64,000 nt of DNA from Pseudomonas reinekei (GTDB lineage: Bacteria; Pseudomonadota; Gammaproteobacteria; Pseudomonadales; Pseudomonadaceae). Under the pieces are notes generated by a model. The model worked only from the letters and a program-made list of their open reading frames with translations, was not told the DNA's origin and did not search any database. The stretch is from assembly GCF_001945365.1 (NCBI RefSeq), contig NZ_MSTQ01000005.1:1-64000 (forward strand). Reading direction: 5' to 3'. The position numbers and the translations under genes were made by a program. Shown here in pieces: positions 10,595-20,669 of the stretch (position 1 is its first letter; each line of letters opens with the position of its first letter).

Positions 10595-11017
10595 TCAGCC
10601 GAGTTCGATGATTTCGTAGTCGTGGGTAATCTCGACCCCTGCCGCGCCCAGCATGATCGAGGCCGAGCAGTATTTTTCGGCGGACAGTTCGATGGCGCGT
10701 TTGACCTGGGCTTCTTTAAGGCCACGGCCTTTGACCACGAAGTGCATGTGGATCTTGGTGAAGACTTTCGGGTCCTCAGTCGCGCGCTCGGCTTCGAGGA
10801 ACGCTTCGCAGCTCTCGACCGCCTGACGGGACTTCTTGAGAATGCTGACCACATCGAAGTTGCTGCAACCGCCAACACCCAGCAGGAGCATTTCCATCGG
10901 TCGGACCCCCAGGTTGCGGCCGCCGGCATCGGGCGGACCATCCATCACCACGACATGACCGCTACCGGATTCGCCGAGGAACATGGCTTCGCCAGCCCAT
11001 TGGATGCGTGCCTTCAT
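10595..11017 (-). CDS. OsmC/Ohr family protein
   Basis: Small thiol peroxidase-type protein of 140 aa. The two family cysteines are present in GGCSNFDVV (about 59) and KYCSASIMLG (about 120). The ATG at 11017 has GGAG 8 nt upstream; a TTG six bases earlier is too close to that Shine-Dalgarno. It belongs to the YhfA-like branch rather than Ohr, judging from the conserved PMEMLLLGVGGC segment; peroxide substrate unknown. Divergent from vfr. Confidence 0.87.
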   Translation of the reverse strand: MKARIQWAGEAMFLGESGSGHVVVMDGPPDAGGRNLGVRPMEMLLLGVGGCSNFDVVSILKKSRQAVESCEAFLEAERATEDPKVFTKIHMHFVVKGRGLKEAQVKRAIELSAEKYCSASIMLGAAGVEITHDYEIIELG

Positions 11018-11249
11018 CGCCAAGACTCCACTGTATAAAAAAGGGTCGCCAGCTTAGCACAGCGCCTTGAAATGACAGCGTCCCAAGGTCCTAGGACTTA
11101 TCCATCTGCCGTGTAGGTAAAATCTCGAATATTGCCGGAAGTGTCTGTTAAGCTGACGCCAATTCGCTGACGCATAACCAGCCTTTGCCGCGGCTTGCGC
11201 CATTCATAAAAAAGTCAAACATACCGTGCAGTTTTTTCGGGATACAACC

Positions 11250-11894
11250 ATGGTTGCTATTGCCCCCACACTCAAGATTAAAAACCTCGATAAGCTGCTG
11301 ATGCATTGTCAGCGCCGTCGCTATCCGGCCAAGAGCAACATCATCTGTGCCGGAGACCGTTCAGAGACGTTGTTCTTTATCATCAAAGGTTCGGTCACCA
11401 TCCTGATCGAGGATGACGACGGTCGGGAAATGATCATCGCGTATCTCAATACCGGGGACTTCTTCGGCGAGCTGGGCCTGTTCGAACAGGCGGGCCTGGA
11501 ACAGGAGCGCAGCGCCTGGGTGAGGGCCAAGGTCGAATGCGAAGTCGCGGAAATCAGCTACGCGAAATTCCGCGAACTGTCGCAGCAAGATCCAGACATT
11601 CTTTACGTGCTCAGCGGACAAATCGCACAACGCCTGCGCAACACCACGCGCAAGGTGGGTGACCTGGCGTTCTTCGACGTGACCGGCCGCGTGGCACGTT
11701 GCCTGCTGGAACTGTGCAAACAGCCAGACGCCATGACCCATCCCGACGGCATGCAGATCAAGGTGACGCGTCAGGAAATCGGACGGATTGTCGGGTGTTC
11801 CCGGGAGATGGTCGGTCGCGTGCTCAAGGATCTCGAGGAGCGCAACCTGGTGGACGTCAAAGGCAAGACGATGGTGGTCTTCGGCACTCGATAA
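11250..11894 (+). CDS. vfr: cAMP-binding global regulator Vfr (Crp homologue)
   Basis: CRP/FNR family transcription factor of 214 aa. The cyclic-nucleotide-binding domain spans about 10-130, with [11 protein letters not shown] and the arginine/serine phosphate-binding pair in QERSAWVRA. The winged helix has the recognition helix in [19 protein letters not shown]. The sequence is nearly identical to what I recall of P. aeruginosa Vfr, including the C-terminal [12 protein letters not shown] start at the ATG at 11250 (MVAIAPTLK). In fluorescent pseudomonads its regulon may differ from the virulence role in P. aeruginosa. Confidence 0.95.
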   Translation: MVAIAPTLKIKNLDKLLMHCQRRRYPAKSNIICAGDRSETLFFIIKGSVTILIEDDDGREMIIAYLNTGDFFGELGLFEQAGLEQERSAWVRAKVECEVAEISYAKFRELSQQDPDILYVLSGQIAQRLRNTTRKVGDLAFFDVTGRVARCLLELCKQPDAMTHPDGMQIKVTRQEIGRIVGCSREMVGRVLKDLEERNLVDVKGKTMVVFGTR

Positions 11895-11904
11895 GCTCGA
11901 AAGC

Positions 11905-12603
11905 CTAGCCGCTGAACATCTGCTTGAGCATCAGCCGGTAGAGTTCGTCCAGACGGGCCAACGCATCCGGCGCCGCGAACTTCTCATGCAGGGCGATGTG
12001 GCTTTCGGCGCGAACCCTCTGCTCCAGACCGCACGCCTGGTTGAAGCGATTGACCGCCGCGACCATCGACGCTCGATCGTTATCAATCAACATCGCCCCG
12101 TGCACCAGCCCGACTGGACGCTGACCGCCCTGACTCTGGCGCCAGCGCTGGGCGGTGCCGACCATCTTGCGGCCGTCCAGGTTGACGTTGAAGCGACCGT
12201 CGCAGAACGCACCGTCGATTTCACCGAGGGACGACGTGCCGCCCAACTCATCCAGCAACTGGCAGATCGGATCGCACAGACGCCGGTAGCCGGATTCGAT
12301 GCGGTTCAAATCGCCTTCGCTGCGCGGTGGCGCGTAAACCAGGGCGATGTTGATCGTTGTAGCTGACTGAGGAACCGGTTCGCCACCGGTGTCGCGCAAT
12401 AACACCGGCCAGCCCGCCGCTGCCGAGACTTCACATGCAGCAGCGAAACCTGGCAAACGATTCAATCGGCGAGGCATCACCAATGCCTGATCGCTCGGCT
12501 GCCAGAACAGCAGGCCGAACTCAGAGTCACCGGCACAGACCGATGCCAACAGATCCTGTTCGGCTTGCAGGCCGGCTTCGATGGTCAGAGCATTTGGGGT
12601 CAT
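11905..12603 (-). CDS. Lipoate--protein ligase-like (BPL/LPL fold)
   Basis: 232-aa protein of the biotin/lipoyl ligase fold. It shows the LWQPSDQALVMPRRL segment, a LLRDTGGEPVPQ glycine loop and the lysine-containing RKMVGTAQRW motif that in LplA/LipM-type enzymes positions the lipoyl adenylate. It could ligate lipoate or octanoate or be an amidotransferase; the sequence does not decide. Convergent with vfr (10-nt gap). The normal housekeeping LipB is elsewhere in pseudomonads, so this is likely an accessory family member. Confidence 0.7.
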   Translation of the reverse strand: MTPNALTIEAGLQAEQDLLASVCAGDSEFGLLFWQPSDQALVMPRRLNRLPGFAAACEVSAAAGWPVLLRDTGGEPVPQSATTINIALVYAPPRSEGDLNRIESGYRRLCDPICQLLDELGGTSSLGEIDGAFCDGRFNVNLDGRKMVGTAQRWRQSQGGQRPVGLVHGAMLIDNDRASMVAAVNRFNQACGLEQRVRAESHIALHEKFAAPDALARLDELYRLMLKQMFSG

Positions 12604-12650
12604 AAAGAAATCCGAAAGACGTTCAGTCTAGGGTGAATCTTATGCCGCCA

Positions 12651-12722
12651 ACGCGATCAGGCTCGCTCCCACAATGGATCTGATGTGTTAGCAAATCCTG
12701 TGGGAGCGAGCCTGCTCGCGAT
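12651..12722. repeat. Inverted REP pair (REPIN) upstream of the lipoate-ligase-like gene
   Basis: Two copies of the TGTGGGAGCGAGCCTGCTCG type REP in inverted orientation (12651-12673 and 12699-12721) around a 25-nt spacer, in the 143-bp gap between trpC and the lipoate-ligase-like gene. Confidence 0.9.
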
Positions 12723-12746
12723 TGGGTCGACTCGATCTGCGAGCGA

Positions 12747-13583
12747 TCAGTCCAGTGTAGAACCGCTGACAGGAATGCCACGCTCAGGGAAGAACAAGCG
12801 CTGCAACTCGGTGCCCGGGCTTTCGGCGCGCATGAACGCCTCGCCGACCAGGAACGCGTAGACGTCGCTGATTTCCATCAACTCGACATCGGCGCGATTG
12901 AGGATGCCGCTCTCGGTGATCACCAGGCGATCGCGTGGAATGCGTGGCAGCAGGTCGAGGGTGGTTTCGAGGCTGACGTCGAACGTGTGCAGGTTGCGGT
13001 TATTCACGCCCACCAGCGGCGTGTCGAGGGTTTTCAAGGCCCGCTCCAGCTCGTCACCGTCGTGGACTTCCACCAGCACATCGAGGTCGACGCTTTTGGC
13101 CACGGCCGCCAGCTCGGCCATTTTCACGTCATCCAGCGCGGAGACAATCAACAGCACGCAATCGGCACCGAGCGCACGGGCTTCAACGATCTGGTACGGA
13201 TCGATCATGAAATCCTTGCGAATGACCGGCAGTTTGCACGCCGCACGCGCCTGTTGCATGTACGCATCGGCCCCCTGGAAGTAGTCGATGTCGGTCAGCA
13301 CCGACAGACAGGTCGCGCCGCCCTTCTCGTAACTTTTTGCGATGTCGGCAGGCACGAAGTGCTCGCGGATCACGCCTTTGCTTGGCGAGGCTTTCTTGAT
13401 TTCGGCGATGACCGCCGGCTGTTTCAGCTTGGCCTGAGCCAGCAACGCCTCGGCAAAACCGCGGGGTGCATCGGCCGCTTTGGCCAGATTTTCCAGCTCG
13501 GCGAGGCTTACGCGAGCACTACGCTCGGCAACTTCCTCGACTTTGCGCGCCAGAATCTTTTCCAGAACCGTCGGTACACTCAT
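12747..13583 (-). CDS. trpC: Indole-3-glycerol phosphate synthase
   Basis: Closes the pyrrole ring in tryptophan synthesis. TIM barrel of 278 aa with the catalytic lysine in [11 protein letters not shown], substrate-binding segments [13 protein letters not shown] and [12 protein letters not shown], and ITESGI near the end. Its ATG overlaps the trpD stop by 4 nt (13580-13583), showing translational coupling in trpG-trpD-trpC. Confidence 0.97.
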   Translation of the reverse strand: MSVPTVLEKILARKVEEVAERSARVSLAELENLAKAADAPRGFAEALLAQAKLKQPAVIAEIKKASPSKGVIREHFVPADIAKSYEKGGATCLSVLTDIDYFQGADAYMQQARAACKLPVIRKDFMIDPYQIVEARALGADCVLLIVSALDDVKMAELAAVAKSVDLDVLVEVHDGDELERALKTLDTPLVGVNNRNLHTFDVSLETTLDLLPRIPRDRLVITESGILNRADVELMEISDVYAFLVGEAFMRAESPGTELQRLFFPERGIPVSGSTLD

Positions 13584-14629
13584 CCCTCATTCTCCACTTT
13601 GAATACCGCGGTAAATGCACCCAGCTCCTCAAGTTTTTCCCGAGCGAGACCGGTGTGCAGCGCATCGTGCGCCAGGGCTACGCCCTCTTTCAGGCTGCTG
13701 GCATGGTCGGCTGCGTACAGCGCAGCGCCGGCATTGAGCATGATCATCTCGGCAGCTTTCTGACCGTTTTCGGTCTTGCGCTTGCCCAGGGCATCGCGAA
13801 TCAGCTCAAGGGAAGCGGCCGGGCTTTCTACCGCCAGGCCATGCAGGCTCTGGCTCTTCATGCCCAGGTCTTCCGGCTCGACCCAGTACTCGGTGATTTT
13901 GTCGTCCTTCAGCTCCGCCACGAAGGTCGGCGCAGCGAGGCTGAACTCGTCCAGGCCATCTTTCGAATGCACCACCAGCACATGCTTGCTGCCCAGACGC
14001 TGCAGCACTTCGGCCAGCGGCCGGCACAATGCCTGGGTGAACACGCCCACCACCTGATGTTTCACGCCGGCCGGATTCGTAAGCGGGCCGAGCATGTTGA
14101 ACAGCGTACGCAAGCCCAGTTCACGACGCGGGCTTGCGGCGTATTTCATCGCAGAGTGATGAGTCTGCGCAAACATGAAACCTATACCAACGTTGTCAAT
14201 ACAACGCGCCACCTGGACCGGCGTCAGATTCAGGTAAATACCGGCGGCTTCGAGCAGGTCGGCACTGCCGCTCTTGCCCGAGACCGCGCGGTTGCCATGC
14301 TTGGCCACGGTGCAGCCGGCCGCCGATACGACGAACGCGGAAGCGGTCGAGACGTTGAAAATATTCGCGCCATCACCGCCGGTGCCGACTACGTCGACCA
14401 CGCCGTCGAGGGTCTTGAGCTCGACCTTGTCCGCCAGTTCGCGCATGACCGACACGGCGCCGACGATTTCGTCGATGCTCTCGCTCTTCATGCGCATGGC
14501 CATCATGAACGCGCCAATTTGCGCTTCCGAGCATTGTCCGGTCATGATTTCGCGCATCACATCGCGCATTTCCTCGGTGCTGAGGTCGAGGTGATCGACG
14601 ATACGGCTCAGGGCTGTCTTGATATTCAT
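13580..14629 (-). CDS. trpD: Anthranilate phosphoribosyltransferase
   Basis: Transfers phosphoribose from PRPP to anthranilate. Of 349 aa, with the PRPP-binding [17 protein letters not shown] motif (about 80-95) and the [19 protein letters not shown] anthranilate loop. Lies 9 nt after trpG and overlaps trpC by 4 nt, in the classical pseudomonad trpGDC order. Confidence 0.97.
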   Translation of the reverse strand: MNIKTALSRIVDHLDLSTEEMRDVMREIMTGQCSEAQIGAFMMAMRMKSESIDEIVGAVSVMRELADKVELKTLDGVVDVVGTGGDGANIFNVSTASAFVVSAAGCTVAKHGNRAVSGKSGSADLLEAAGIYLNLTPVQVARCIDNVGIGFMFAQTHHSAMKYAASPRRELGLRTLFNMLGPLTNPAGVKHQVVGVFTQALCRPLAEVLQRLGSKHVLVVHSKDGLDEFSLAAPTFVAELKDDKITEYWVEPEDLGMKSQSLHGLAVESPAASLELIRDALGKRKTENGQKAAEMIMLNAGAALYAADHASSLKEGVALAHDALHTGLAREKLEELGAFTAVFKVENEG

Positions 14630-14638
14630 GAGGAGTCC

Positions 14639-15232
14639 TTAGCGCGTGCCGCCGGTTTGTTTGAGGAAGTTGGCAAACAGTTCATGGCCCTGCTCGGTCA
14701 GGATCGACTCAGGGTGAAACTGCACGCCTTCGATGTTCAAGGTCTTGTGACGCAGGCCCATGATCTCGTCGATCGAGCCGTCTTCGAGCTGAGTCCACGC
14801 CGTCAGTTCGAGGCAGTCAGGCAAGGTTTCGCGTTTGACGATCAAGGAATGATAGCGCGTGACAGTCAGCGGGTGGTTCAGGCCGGCAAAGACGCCTTTG
14901 TCTTCGTGGAACACCGGGCTGGTCTTGCCGTGCATGACCTGGCGGGCACGGACCACATCGCCGCCAAACGCCTGGCCGATGGATTGATGGCCCAGGCACA
15001 CCCCCAGAATCGGCAGTTTGCCGGCGAAGTGTTTGATGACGTCAATCGAGACCCCGGCTTCGGTCGGGGTGCAAGGACCGGGAGAAACAACGATGCGCTC
15101 CGGGTTGAGGGCTTCGATTTCGGCAACGGTGAGTTCATCATTGCGCACGACTTTAACCTGGGAGCCCAGCTCACCAAGGTATTGCACAACGTTGTAGGTA
15201 AAAGAGTCGTAGTTATCGATCATCAGCAACAT
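14639..15232 (-). CDS. trpG: Anthranilate synthase component II (glutamine amidotransferase)
   Basis: Supplies ammonia to TrpE. A class I amidotransferase of 197 aa with the nucleophile in [15 protein letters not shown] (Cys about 79) and His/Glu in FHPES near the end. The same subunit may also serve p-aminobenzoate synthesis in pseudomonads. It is 111 nt downstream of trpE, close enough for read-through. In that gap I see a 19-codon open frame but no Trp-rich leader. Confidence 0.96.
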   Translation of the reverse strand: MLLMIDNYDSFTYNVVQYLGELGSQVKVVRNDELTVAEIEALNPERIVVSPGPCTPTEAGVSIDVIKHFAGKLPILGVCLGHQSIGQAFGGDVVRARQVMHGKTSPVFHEDKGVFAGLNHPLTVTRYHSLIVKRETLPDCLELTAWTQLEDGSIDEIMGLRHKTLNIEGVQFHPESILTEQGHELFANFLKQTGGTR

Positions 15233-15343
15233 GGCGTTAAGAACCTCTTGAATTCACTGACTACTAATACGGCGTTCGATTCAATCGCCCGCAGCGTCCA
15301 GCGCTTGATCGCTCAAGGCGGCCGGCATACGGGCAGTCATCGG

Positions 15344-16825
15344 TCAGCCTTGCGGAGTTTGTTCAGCCAGCGCCACGGCGCGGAACATCGCGCGGCGCTT
15401 GTTCAGGGTTTCTTCCCATTCCAGCGCCGGCACCGAGTCGGCGACGATGCCGCCACCGGCCTGCACATGCAGTTCGCCGTTCTTGATCACCGCCGTGCGG
15501 ATCGCAATGGCGGTGTCCATGTTGCCGTTCCAGGCGAAGTAGCCAACGGCGCCGCCATAGACGCCGCGCTTGACCGGTTCCAGTTCGTCGATGATTTCCA
15601 TCGCGCGAATCTTCGGCGCGCCGGACAAGGTGCCCGCCGGCAGGATCGCCCGCAGCGCATCCATCGCCGTCAGCCCGGCCTTCAATTGCCCGGTGACGTT
15701 GGACACGATGTGCATCACGTTGGAATAACGCTCGATGACCATTTTCTCAGTGAGCTTCACCGAACCGATTTCCGAGACCCGACCGGTGTCGTTACGGCCC
15801 AGGTCGATCAGCATCAGGTGCTCGGCGATTTCCTTGTCGTCGGACAGCAGGTCTTTTTCCAGCGCCAGGTCAGCGTCTTCGTTAGCCCCACGCGGGCGAG
15901 TGCCGGCGATCGGGCGCACGGTGATCAGGTTGTCTTCGACGCGCACCAGCACTTCCGGCGAACTGCCGACGACGTGGAAGTCGCCGAAGTTGAAGAAGTA
16001 CATGTAAGGCGTCGGGTTGAAGCAGCGCAGTGCACGGTACAGATCGATTGGCGCAGCCTTGAAGTCGATCGACATGCGCTGTGACGGCACGACCTGCATG
16101 CAGTCGCCCGCCAGGATGTATTCCTTGATGGTGTCGACGGCTTTTTCGTAATCGTCCTGGGTAAAACTGGAGCGGAACACCGGATCAGCGGCTTGCTGTT
16201 TGCTGAAATCCAGGCCACGGCGCGGGGTGATTGGCTGACGGAGTTTTTCCAGCAGCGCTTCCAGGCGGGCACGGCCCTGTTCGAAGGCGTCTTCCTGCGC
16301 CGGGTCGGCCAGAACGATCGCGTGCATCTTGCCGGCGAGGTTATCGAACACGACAACCGCGTCGGACACCATCAGCAGGATGTCCGGCACACCCAGCGGA
16401 TCCGGGTTCGGGCACTTGCCCAGGCGCTTTTCCACATAACGCACGCAGTCGTAACCGAAGTATCCCACCAGACCGCCATTGAAGCGCGGCAGGCCGGCAA
16501 TGGTCGGCACGTTGTAGCGGGCCTTGAAGGCTTCGACGAACGCCAGCGGGTCTTCAACGTCGTGGTTTTCGGTCTCGATGCCATCGACGGTCACGCTGAC
16601 GTGATGGTCGTGAACCCGCAGCACGGTGCGGCACGGCAGGCCGATGATGGAGTAACGGCCCCATTTCTCGCCGCCCTGCACCGATTCGAGCAGATAGGAG
16701 TTCGGCTCATCCGCCAGTTTCAGGTAGATCGACAGCGGCGTGTCGAAGTCGGCCAGGGTTTCGCAGGCAAGCGGGATGCGGTTGTAGCCGGCAGCGGCCA
16801 AACGCAGGAATTCTTCGCGGATCAT
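15344..16825 (-). CDS. trpE: Anthranilate synthase component I
   Basis: Converts chorismate to anthranilate. 493 aa with the chorismate-binding C-terminal domain: [32 protein letters not shown], and the [20 protein letters not shown] signature. The N-terminal [18 protein letters not shown] contains the LLES feedback-inhibition motif, so tryptophan inhibition is expected. The start at 16825 is 70 nt after the gph stop; see the Trp-codon leader in the gph 3' end. Confidence 0.97.
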   Translation of the reverse strand: MIREEFLRLAAAGYNRIPLACETLADFDTPLSIYLKLADEPNSYLLESVQGGEKWGRYSIIGLPCRTVLRVHDHHVSVTVDGIETENHDVEDPLAFVEAFKARYNVPTIAGLPRFNGGLVGYFGYDCVRYVEKRLGKCPNPDPLGVPDILLMVSDAVVVFDNLAGKMHAIVLADPAQEDAFEQGRARLEALLEKLRQPITPRRGLDFSKQQAADPVFRSSFTQDDYEKAVDTIKEYILAGDCMQVVPSQRMSIDFKAAPIDLYRALRCFNPTPYMYFFNFGDFHVVGSSPEVLVRVEDNLITVRPIAGTRPRGANEDADLALEKDLLSDDKEIAEHLMLIDLGRNDTGRVSEIGSVKLTEKMVIERYSNVMHIVSNVTGQLKAGLTAMDALRAILPAGTLSGAPKIRAMEIIDELEPVKRGVYGGAVGYFAWNGNMDTAIAIRTAVIKNGELHVQAGGGIVADSVPALEWEETLNKRRAMFRAVALAEQTPQG

Positions 16826-16943
16826 GATGTGCCTCGTGGCTTGAGGGTCTAACAGTCAGGTATGCAAACGCGCCGGATAACCGGCCAGGATCCAGTCAGG
16901 CGCGCCAACGCCAGCGGGCCAGGGCCTTGATGACTTTCATCCA
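16826..16943 (-). promoter_or_regulatory. Possible trpE leader: Trp-codon tail of gph plus hairpin region
   Basis: The last 14 codons of gph, read from an in-frame ATG at 16938-16940, form a leader-like peptide [14 protein letters not shown] with Trp codons at 16911-16913 and 16905-16907; a third Trp codon (16941-16943) precedes that ATG. Just after the stop, the minus strand contains a GCCGG-TTAT-CCGGC hairpin and a GGCGCG element able to pair with the CGCGCC that covers the leader's last codons. This resembles a ribosome-stalling attenuator, but no clear U tract follows. Pseudomonas trpE is reported to be under attenuation. Confidence 0.5.
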
Positions 16944-17714
16944 GAGTTTGCGAGTGACCACCACGATGGGATTTCCAGGAGGGGATTGAACAGCGTCGAG
17001 CAACGTTATCTCAGCGGCAGGATCCAGGCAACCGGGAATTAACTTGCGCAGATCGTCGATCACCAGCGCCGGCGACTCTTCGGCGATGGGCCGGCCATGG
17101 TTGTAACCGTAGCTCAGCGCCACGCACTTGACGCCGGCGGCCTTAGCCGCCAGCACATCACTGCGTGAATCGCCGACGAACAAAGATTGCGAGGCCGGGA
17201 TGTTGGCCATTTTCATGACAAAAAACAGCGCGGCCGGGTCCGGTTTTTTCTGCGGCAGGGTGTCGCCACCGATGATCCACTTGAAATACCGACCGATCTT
17301 CATCTGATCCAGCAACGGTGCGACAAAGCGCTCCGGCTTGTTGGTGATCAGCGCCATCTCCACGCCTTGCTTGTTCAGCCACTTGAGGGTGTCGCGCACG
17401 CCGGGATAGACCACCGTCAGCTCGTGGCTTTCGCCGTAAGCCTGCATGAAAATCTCCAGCGCCTGCTCGGCCTCGGTGTTGTCGACCATCGAATGATCGA
17501 TACCACCGGCCAGCGCCCGCCGTACCAACACAGGGGCGCCATTGCCCACCCACTCGCGCACCGATTCGATACCGGCAGGTTGGCGTCCGAGTTTGAGCAG
17601 CATGTTATCCACAGCCGCTGCGAGGTCGGGGACCGAATCGATCAACGTGCCATCCAGATCGAACATCACCAGACGCGGCAGACGCCCCGGGAACAGCTGC
17701 TCAAAACCACTCAT
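16896..17714 (-). CDS. gph: Phosphoglycolate phosphatase (HAD family)
   Basis: Dephosphorylates 2-phosphoglycolate. HAD-fold phosphatase with nucleophile motif [12 protein letters not shown] (about 16-27), motif II LITNKP and motif [13 protein letters not shown]. 272 aa: some 35-40 residues after the HAD core ([20 protein letters not shown]) are beyond the usual domain and double as a Trp-codon leader for trpE. Its ATG overlaps the rpe stop by 4 nt, so rpe and gph are translationally coupled. Confidence 0.9.
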   Translation of the reverse strand: MSGFEQLFPGRLPRLVMFDLDGTLIDSVPDLAAAVDNMLLKLGRQPAGIESVREWVGNGAPVLVRRALAGGIDHSMVDNTEAEQALEIFMQAYGESHELTVVYPGVRDTLKWLNKQGVEMALITNKPERFVAPLLDQMKIGRYFKWIIGGDTLPQKKPDPAALFFVMKMANIPASQSLFVGDSRSDVLAAKAAGVKCVALSYGYNHGRPIAEESPALVIDDLRKLIPGCLDPAAEITLLDAVQSPPGNPIVVVTRKLWMKVIKALARWRWRA

Positions 17715-18385
17715 GGGTGGGCCAGCGCCAGTTCGGAACGCATCTTGTCGATGACTTCCTGATAGTTCGGCGCATTGAAGATGGCCGAACCGGCGACGAA
17801 GGTGTCGGCGCCCGCCGCAGCGATTTCACGGATGTTGTTCACGTTCACGCCACCGTCGATTTCCAGGCGGATATCGCGACCGGAAGCATCGATCAGCGCC
17901 CGTGCTTCGCGCAGTTTGTCGAGGGTGCCGGGGATGAACTTCTGCCCGCCGAAGCCCGGGTTGACGCTCATCAGCAGGATCATGTCGACCTTGTCCATCA
18001 CGTATTTGAGCACGTCCAGCGGGGTCGCCGGGTTGAACACCAGACCGGATTTGCAGCCGCCTTCGCGGATCAGTTGCAGGGAACGGTCGACGTGCTGCGT
18101 GGCTTCCGGGTGGAAGGTGATGTAGGTCGCGCCGGCTTCGATGAAGTCGCCGACGATACGGTCTACCGGGCTGACCATCAGGTGCGCGTCGATCGGCGCG
18201 GTCACACCATACTTGCGCAGCGCCGCGCAGACCATCGGGCCGATGGTCAGGTTTGGCACGTAATGGTTGTCCATGACATCGAAGTGCACGAAGTCGGCGC
18301 CAGCGGCCAGAACATTGTCCACTTCTTCACCCAGGCGGGCGAAGTCGGCGGAGAGAATCGACGGAGCAATTACGAAGGGCTGCAT
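17711..18385 (-). CDS. rpe: Ribulose-phosphate 3-epimerase
   Basis: Interconverts ribulose-5-phosphate and xylulose-5-phosphate. TIM barrel of 224 aa from the ATG at 18385 ([15 protein letters not shown]). Metal and catalytic residues appear in [35 protein letters not shown] and EIDGGVN. The frame is open 66 nt further upstream but without family similarity. First gene of rpe-gph(-trpE). Confidence 0.96.
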   Translation of the reverse strand: MQPFVIAPSILSADFARLGEEVDNVLAAGADFVHFDVMDNHYVPNLTIGPMVCAALRKYGVTAPIDAHLMVSPVDRIVGDFIEAGATYITFHPEATQHVDRSLQLIREGGCKSGLVFNPATPLDVLKYVMDKVDMILLMSVNPGFGGQKFIPGTLDKLREARALIDASGRDIRLEIDGGVNVNNIREIAAAGADTFVAGSAIFNAPNYQEVIDKMRSELALAHP

Positions 18386-18465
18386 GTCGCACCTTTTCTG
18401 AGCAGAATCACGATGGCGCGCATTGTATACCTCATGCTTTGGCGCGCGCACCGTGAGCGCGATGA

Positions 18466-19614
18466 TCAGTAGGCGGCGCGGTAGATCTTCTCGATATCAA
18501 TCGCGCTCAATTTGCGCGGATTGTTGCGCATCAAGCGCTCAATACCCGCGGCTTCCACTGCCATGGCGGGGATGGCGTCCTCAGGCACCCCGAAGCTGCG
18601 CAGGCCGGAGGGGATTTCCACCGCCGCACACAACTCGGTCATGGCCTCCACGGCTTTGTCGGCCGCTTCATTGGCACTCAGCTGCGCGGTCTTGACCCCC
18701 ATGGCCTCGGCAATATCCTGCATGCGTTCGACGCAGGCCATCTTGTTCCAGGTCATGACATAGGGCAGCAGCAAAGCGTTGCTGACGCCATGGGCAATGT
18801 TGAAACGCCCGCCCAACGGATACGCCAGCGCATGCACCGCCCCGACCCCGGCATTGCCGAACGCCATGCCGGCCATCAGGCTGGCGGTGGCCATGTCTTC
18901 ACGGGCCTGCAGGTTCGAAGGGTTGGCGTAGGCCTTGGGCAGCGCCTTGGCGATGAGCTGGATGGCGCCGATGGCCAGGGAGTCGGTGATCGGCGAAGCA
19001 TTGACCGACAAATAGGATTCGATGGCATGCACCAACGCATCGACCCCACTGGCGGCGGTGACGCTTCGCGGGCAGGTCAGGGTCATTTGCGGACTGACCA
19101 GCGCCACGTCCGGTAATAGATAGTCGCTGACGATGCCTTTTTTCAATTGCGCGACCTTGTCGGAGAGGATCGCCACGTTGGTCACTTCCGAGCCGGTGCC
19201 GGCAGTGGTCGGGATAGCGATCAGCGGCGGGCCTTTGCGCGGGACCTGATCGATGCCGAACAGATCCTCCAATGCACCATGGTAACCGGCGTAGGCCGCA
19301 ACACTCTTGGCGATGTCGATGGCACTGCCGCCGCCCAGTCCGATCAAGCCGTCATGCCCGCCTTCGCGGTAAACCCGCATGCAGTCTTCGACGATGGCGA
19401 TTTCCGGGTCCGGCAACACCCGGTCGAAAATCTCGTAGGAGCGCCCTCCCAACTGCGCCAGCGCCAGCTCTACCGTGCCGGACTTGACCAGCGCGGCGTC
19501 GGTGACGATCAGCGGATTATCGATATCCAGACGTGTCAATTCCGCCGCCAGTTGCTCGATGGCCCCTGCGCCGGTGATCAGTTTGTGAGCGATTTTGAAA
19601 GAGGAAAGACTCAT
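18466..19614 (-). CDS. Iron-containing alcohol dehydrogenase
   Basis: Group III (Fe-type) alcohol dehydrogenase of 382 aa. The NAD-binding [15 protein letters not shown] (about 96) and [11 protein letters not shown] are present, and the metal ligands fall in [12 protein letters not shown] (Asp, His) and [18 protein letters not shown] (two His). The substrate is not readable; diol, 4-hydroxybutyrate or aldehyde reduction are possible. It stands between the Agt-like importer and rpe, where the P. aeruginosa order I recall has no such gene. It is isolated from the importer operon by a REP pair. Confidence 0.85.
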   Translation of the reverse strand: MSLSSFKIAHKLITGAGAIEQLAAELTRLDIDNPLIVTDAALVKSGTVELALAQLGGRSYEIFDRVLPDPEIAIVEDCMRVYREGGHDGLIGLGGGSAIDIAKSVAAYAGYHGALEDLFGIDQVPRKGPPLIAIPTTAGTGSEVTNVAILSDKVAQLKKGIVSDYLLPDVALVSPQMTLTCPRSVTAASGVDALVHAIESYLSVNASPITDSLAIGAIQLIAKALPKAYANPSNLQAREDMATASLMAGMAFGNAGVGAVHALAYPLGGRFNIAHGVSNALLLPYVMTWNKMACVERMQDIAEAMGVKTAQLSANEAADKAVEAMTELCAAVEIPSGLRSFGVPEDAIPAMAVEAAGIERLMRNNPRKLSAIDIEKIYRAAY

Positions 19615-19730
19615 GCGCGCAGCCTCTTATTAGATGTGGGAGCTGGGCACAAGAGTAGCTGGGGATTGGGCGTTGTCTGCCATTCAGGCCATGAATGACC
19701 GCAGATGCCGAAAACACCCCAAAACAACGG

Positions 19731-19818
19731 TGGGAGCGAGCCTGCTCGCGAAGACGGTGTGTCATTTAACGTCGATGTCGACTGACACTACGCCTTCGCG
19801 AGCAGGCTCGCTCCCACA
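19731..19818. repeat. Inverted REP pair between agtD-like and the Fe-ADH gene
   Basis: Arms at 19731-19754 and 19791-19818 are near-perfect inverted copies (TGGGAGCGAGCCTGCTCGCG and its complement) separated by about 36 nt. They could act as an mRNA 3'-end stabiliser for the importer operon. Confidence 0.9.
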
Positions 19819-19832
19819 GGGGAGTTTTTGCT

Positions 19833-20657
19833 TCAGACTTGGGCAGTACGCAGTTTTTCGCTACGACCACGCAGCCATTCCAGGGTCAGCAGCAGGATCA
19901 CCGAGAAGGCGATCAGCAGCGTCGCGGCGGCGGCGATGGTCGGGCTGAGGTTTTCGCGAATGCCGCTGAACATCTGCCGAGGCAGAGTCGCTTGCTCGGG
20001 GCCGGCGAGGAACAGCGTCACCACCACTTCATCGAACGAAGTCGCAAAGGCAAACAGCGCACCGGAGATTACGCCCGGCGCGATCAGCGGCAAGGTCACC
20101 CGACGGAACGCGACCAGCGGCGAGGCACCGAGGCTGGCAGCGGCGCGCACCAGATTGTGGTTGAAGCCCTGCAAGGTTGCCGACACCGTGATGATCACAA
20201 ACGGCACACCCAGCACGGCGTGCACCACGATCAACGAGAAGAAGCTGTTGCCCAACCCCAATGGCGCAAAGAACAGATAGCTGGCCACACCGATGATCAC
20301 CACCGGCACCACCATCGGAGAAATCACCAGCGCCATCACCAGCGCCTTGCCGGGGAAGTCGCCGCGGGTCAGGCCGATGGCCGCCAGCGTACCGAAGACC
20401 ATCGCCAGCACCGTGGCCGCCGGGGCGACGATGATGCTGTTCTTCAGGGCGCGCATCCACTCCGCCGAGGCGAAGAAGTCGTGATACCACTGCAGCGAAA
20501 AGCCTTGCAGCGGGTACACCAGGAAGCTGCCAGAGTTGAACGACAGCGGGATGATCACCAGCACCGGCAGGATCAGGAACAACAGGATCAAGCCGCAGAG
20601 AATCCGCAAGCTGTAGAACCACACCCGCTCAATGGGCGACATATAAGGACTCAGCAT
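19833..20657 (-). CDS. agtD: ABC transporter permease (PotC/AgtD type)
   Basis: Inner-membrane permease of a polyamine-type importer, 274 aa with about six hydrophobic helices and the cytoplasmic EAA loop (AAASLGASPLVAFRRVTLPL). Located 12 nt after the upstream permease, so co-transcribed. Named by analogy with P. aeruginosa PA0606 in the AgtABCD 4-aminobutyrate/5-aminovalerate system, which occupies the same place beside rpe-gph-trpE. The substrate is inferred from synteny only. Confidence 0.75.
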   Translation of the reverse strand: MLSPYMSPIERVWFYSLRILCGLILLFLILPVLVIIPLSFNSGSFLVYPLQGFSLQWYHDFFASAEWMRALKNSIIVAPAATVLAMVFGTLAAIGLTRGDFPGKALVMALVISPMVVPVVIIGVASYLFFAPLGLGNSFFSLIVVHAVLGVPFVIITVSATLQGFNHNLVRAAASLGASPLVAFRRVTLPLIAPGVISGALFAFATSFDEVVVTLFLAGPEQATLPRQMFSGIRENLSPTIAAAATLLIAFSVILLLTLEWLRGRSEKLRTAQV

Positions 20658-20669
20658 CTCAAACTCCCC

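Noticed and set aside
15233..15343. A 19-codon open frame between trpE and trpG as a trpGDC leader peptide.
   Set aside because: It contains no Trp codon and no terminator-like hairpin follows it.
13466..16084. An 872-codon open frame antisense to trpC, trpD, trpG and trpE.
   Set aside because: It mirrors well-supported trp genes and arises from high GC at third codon positions; the translation is rich in His/Gln/Arg with no domain.
16896..17714. The HAD phosphatase as MupP (MurNAc-6-phosphate phosphatase), given the recycling genes nearby.
   Set aside because: Its position between rpe and trpE is that of PA0608 (gph); MupP lies elsewhere in pseudomonads. Sequence alone does not favour MupP.
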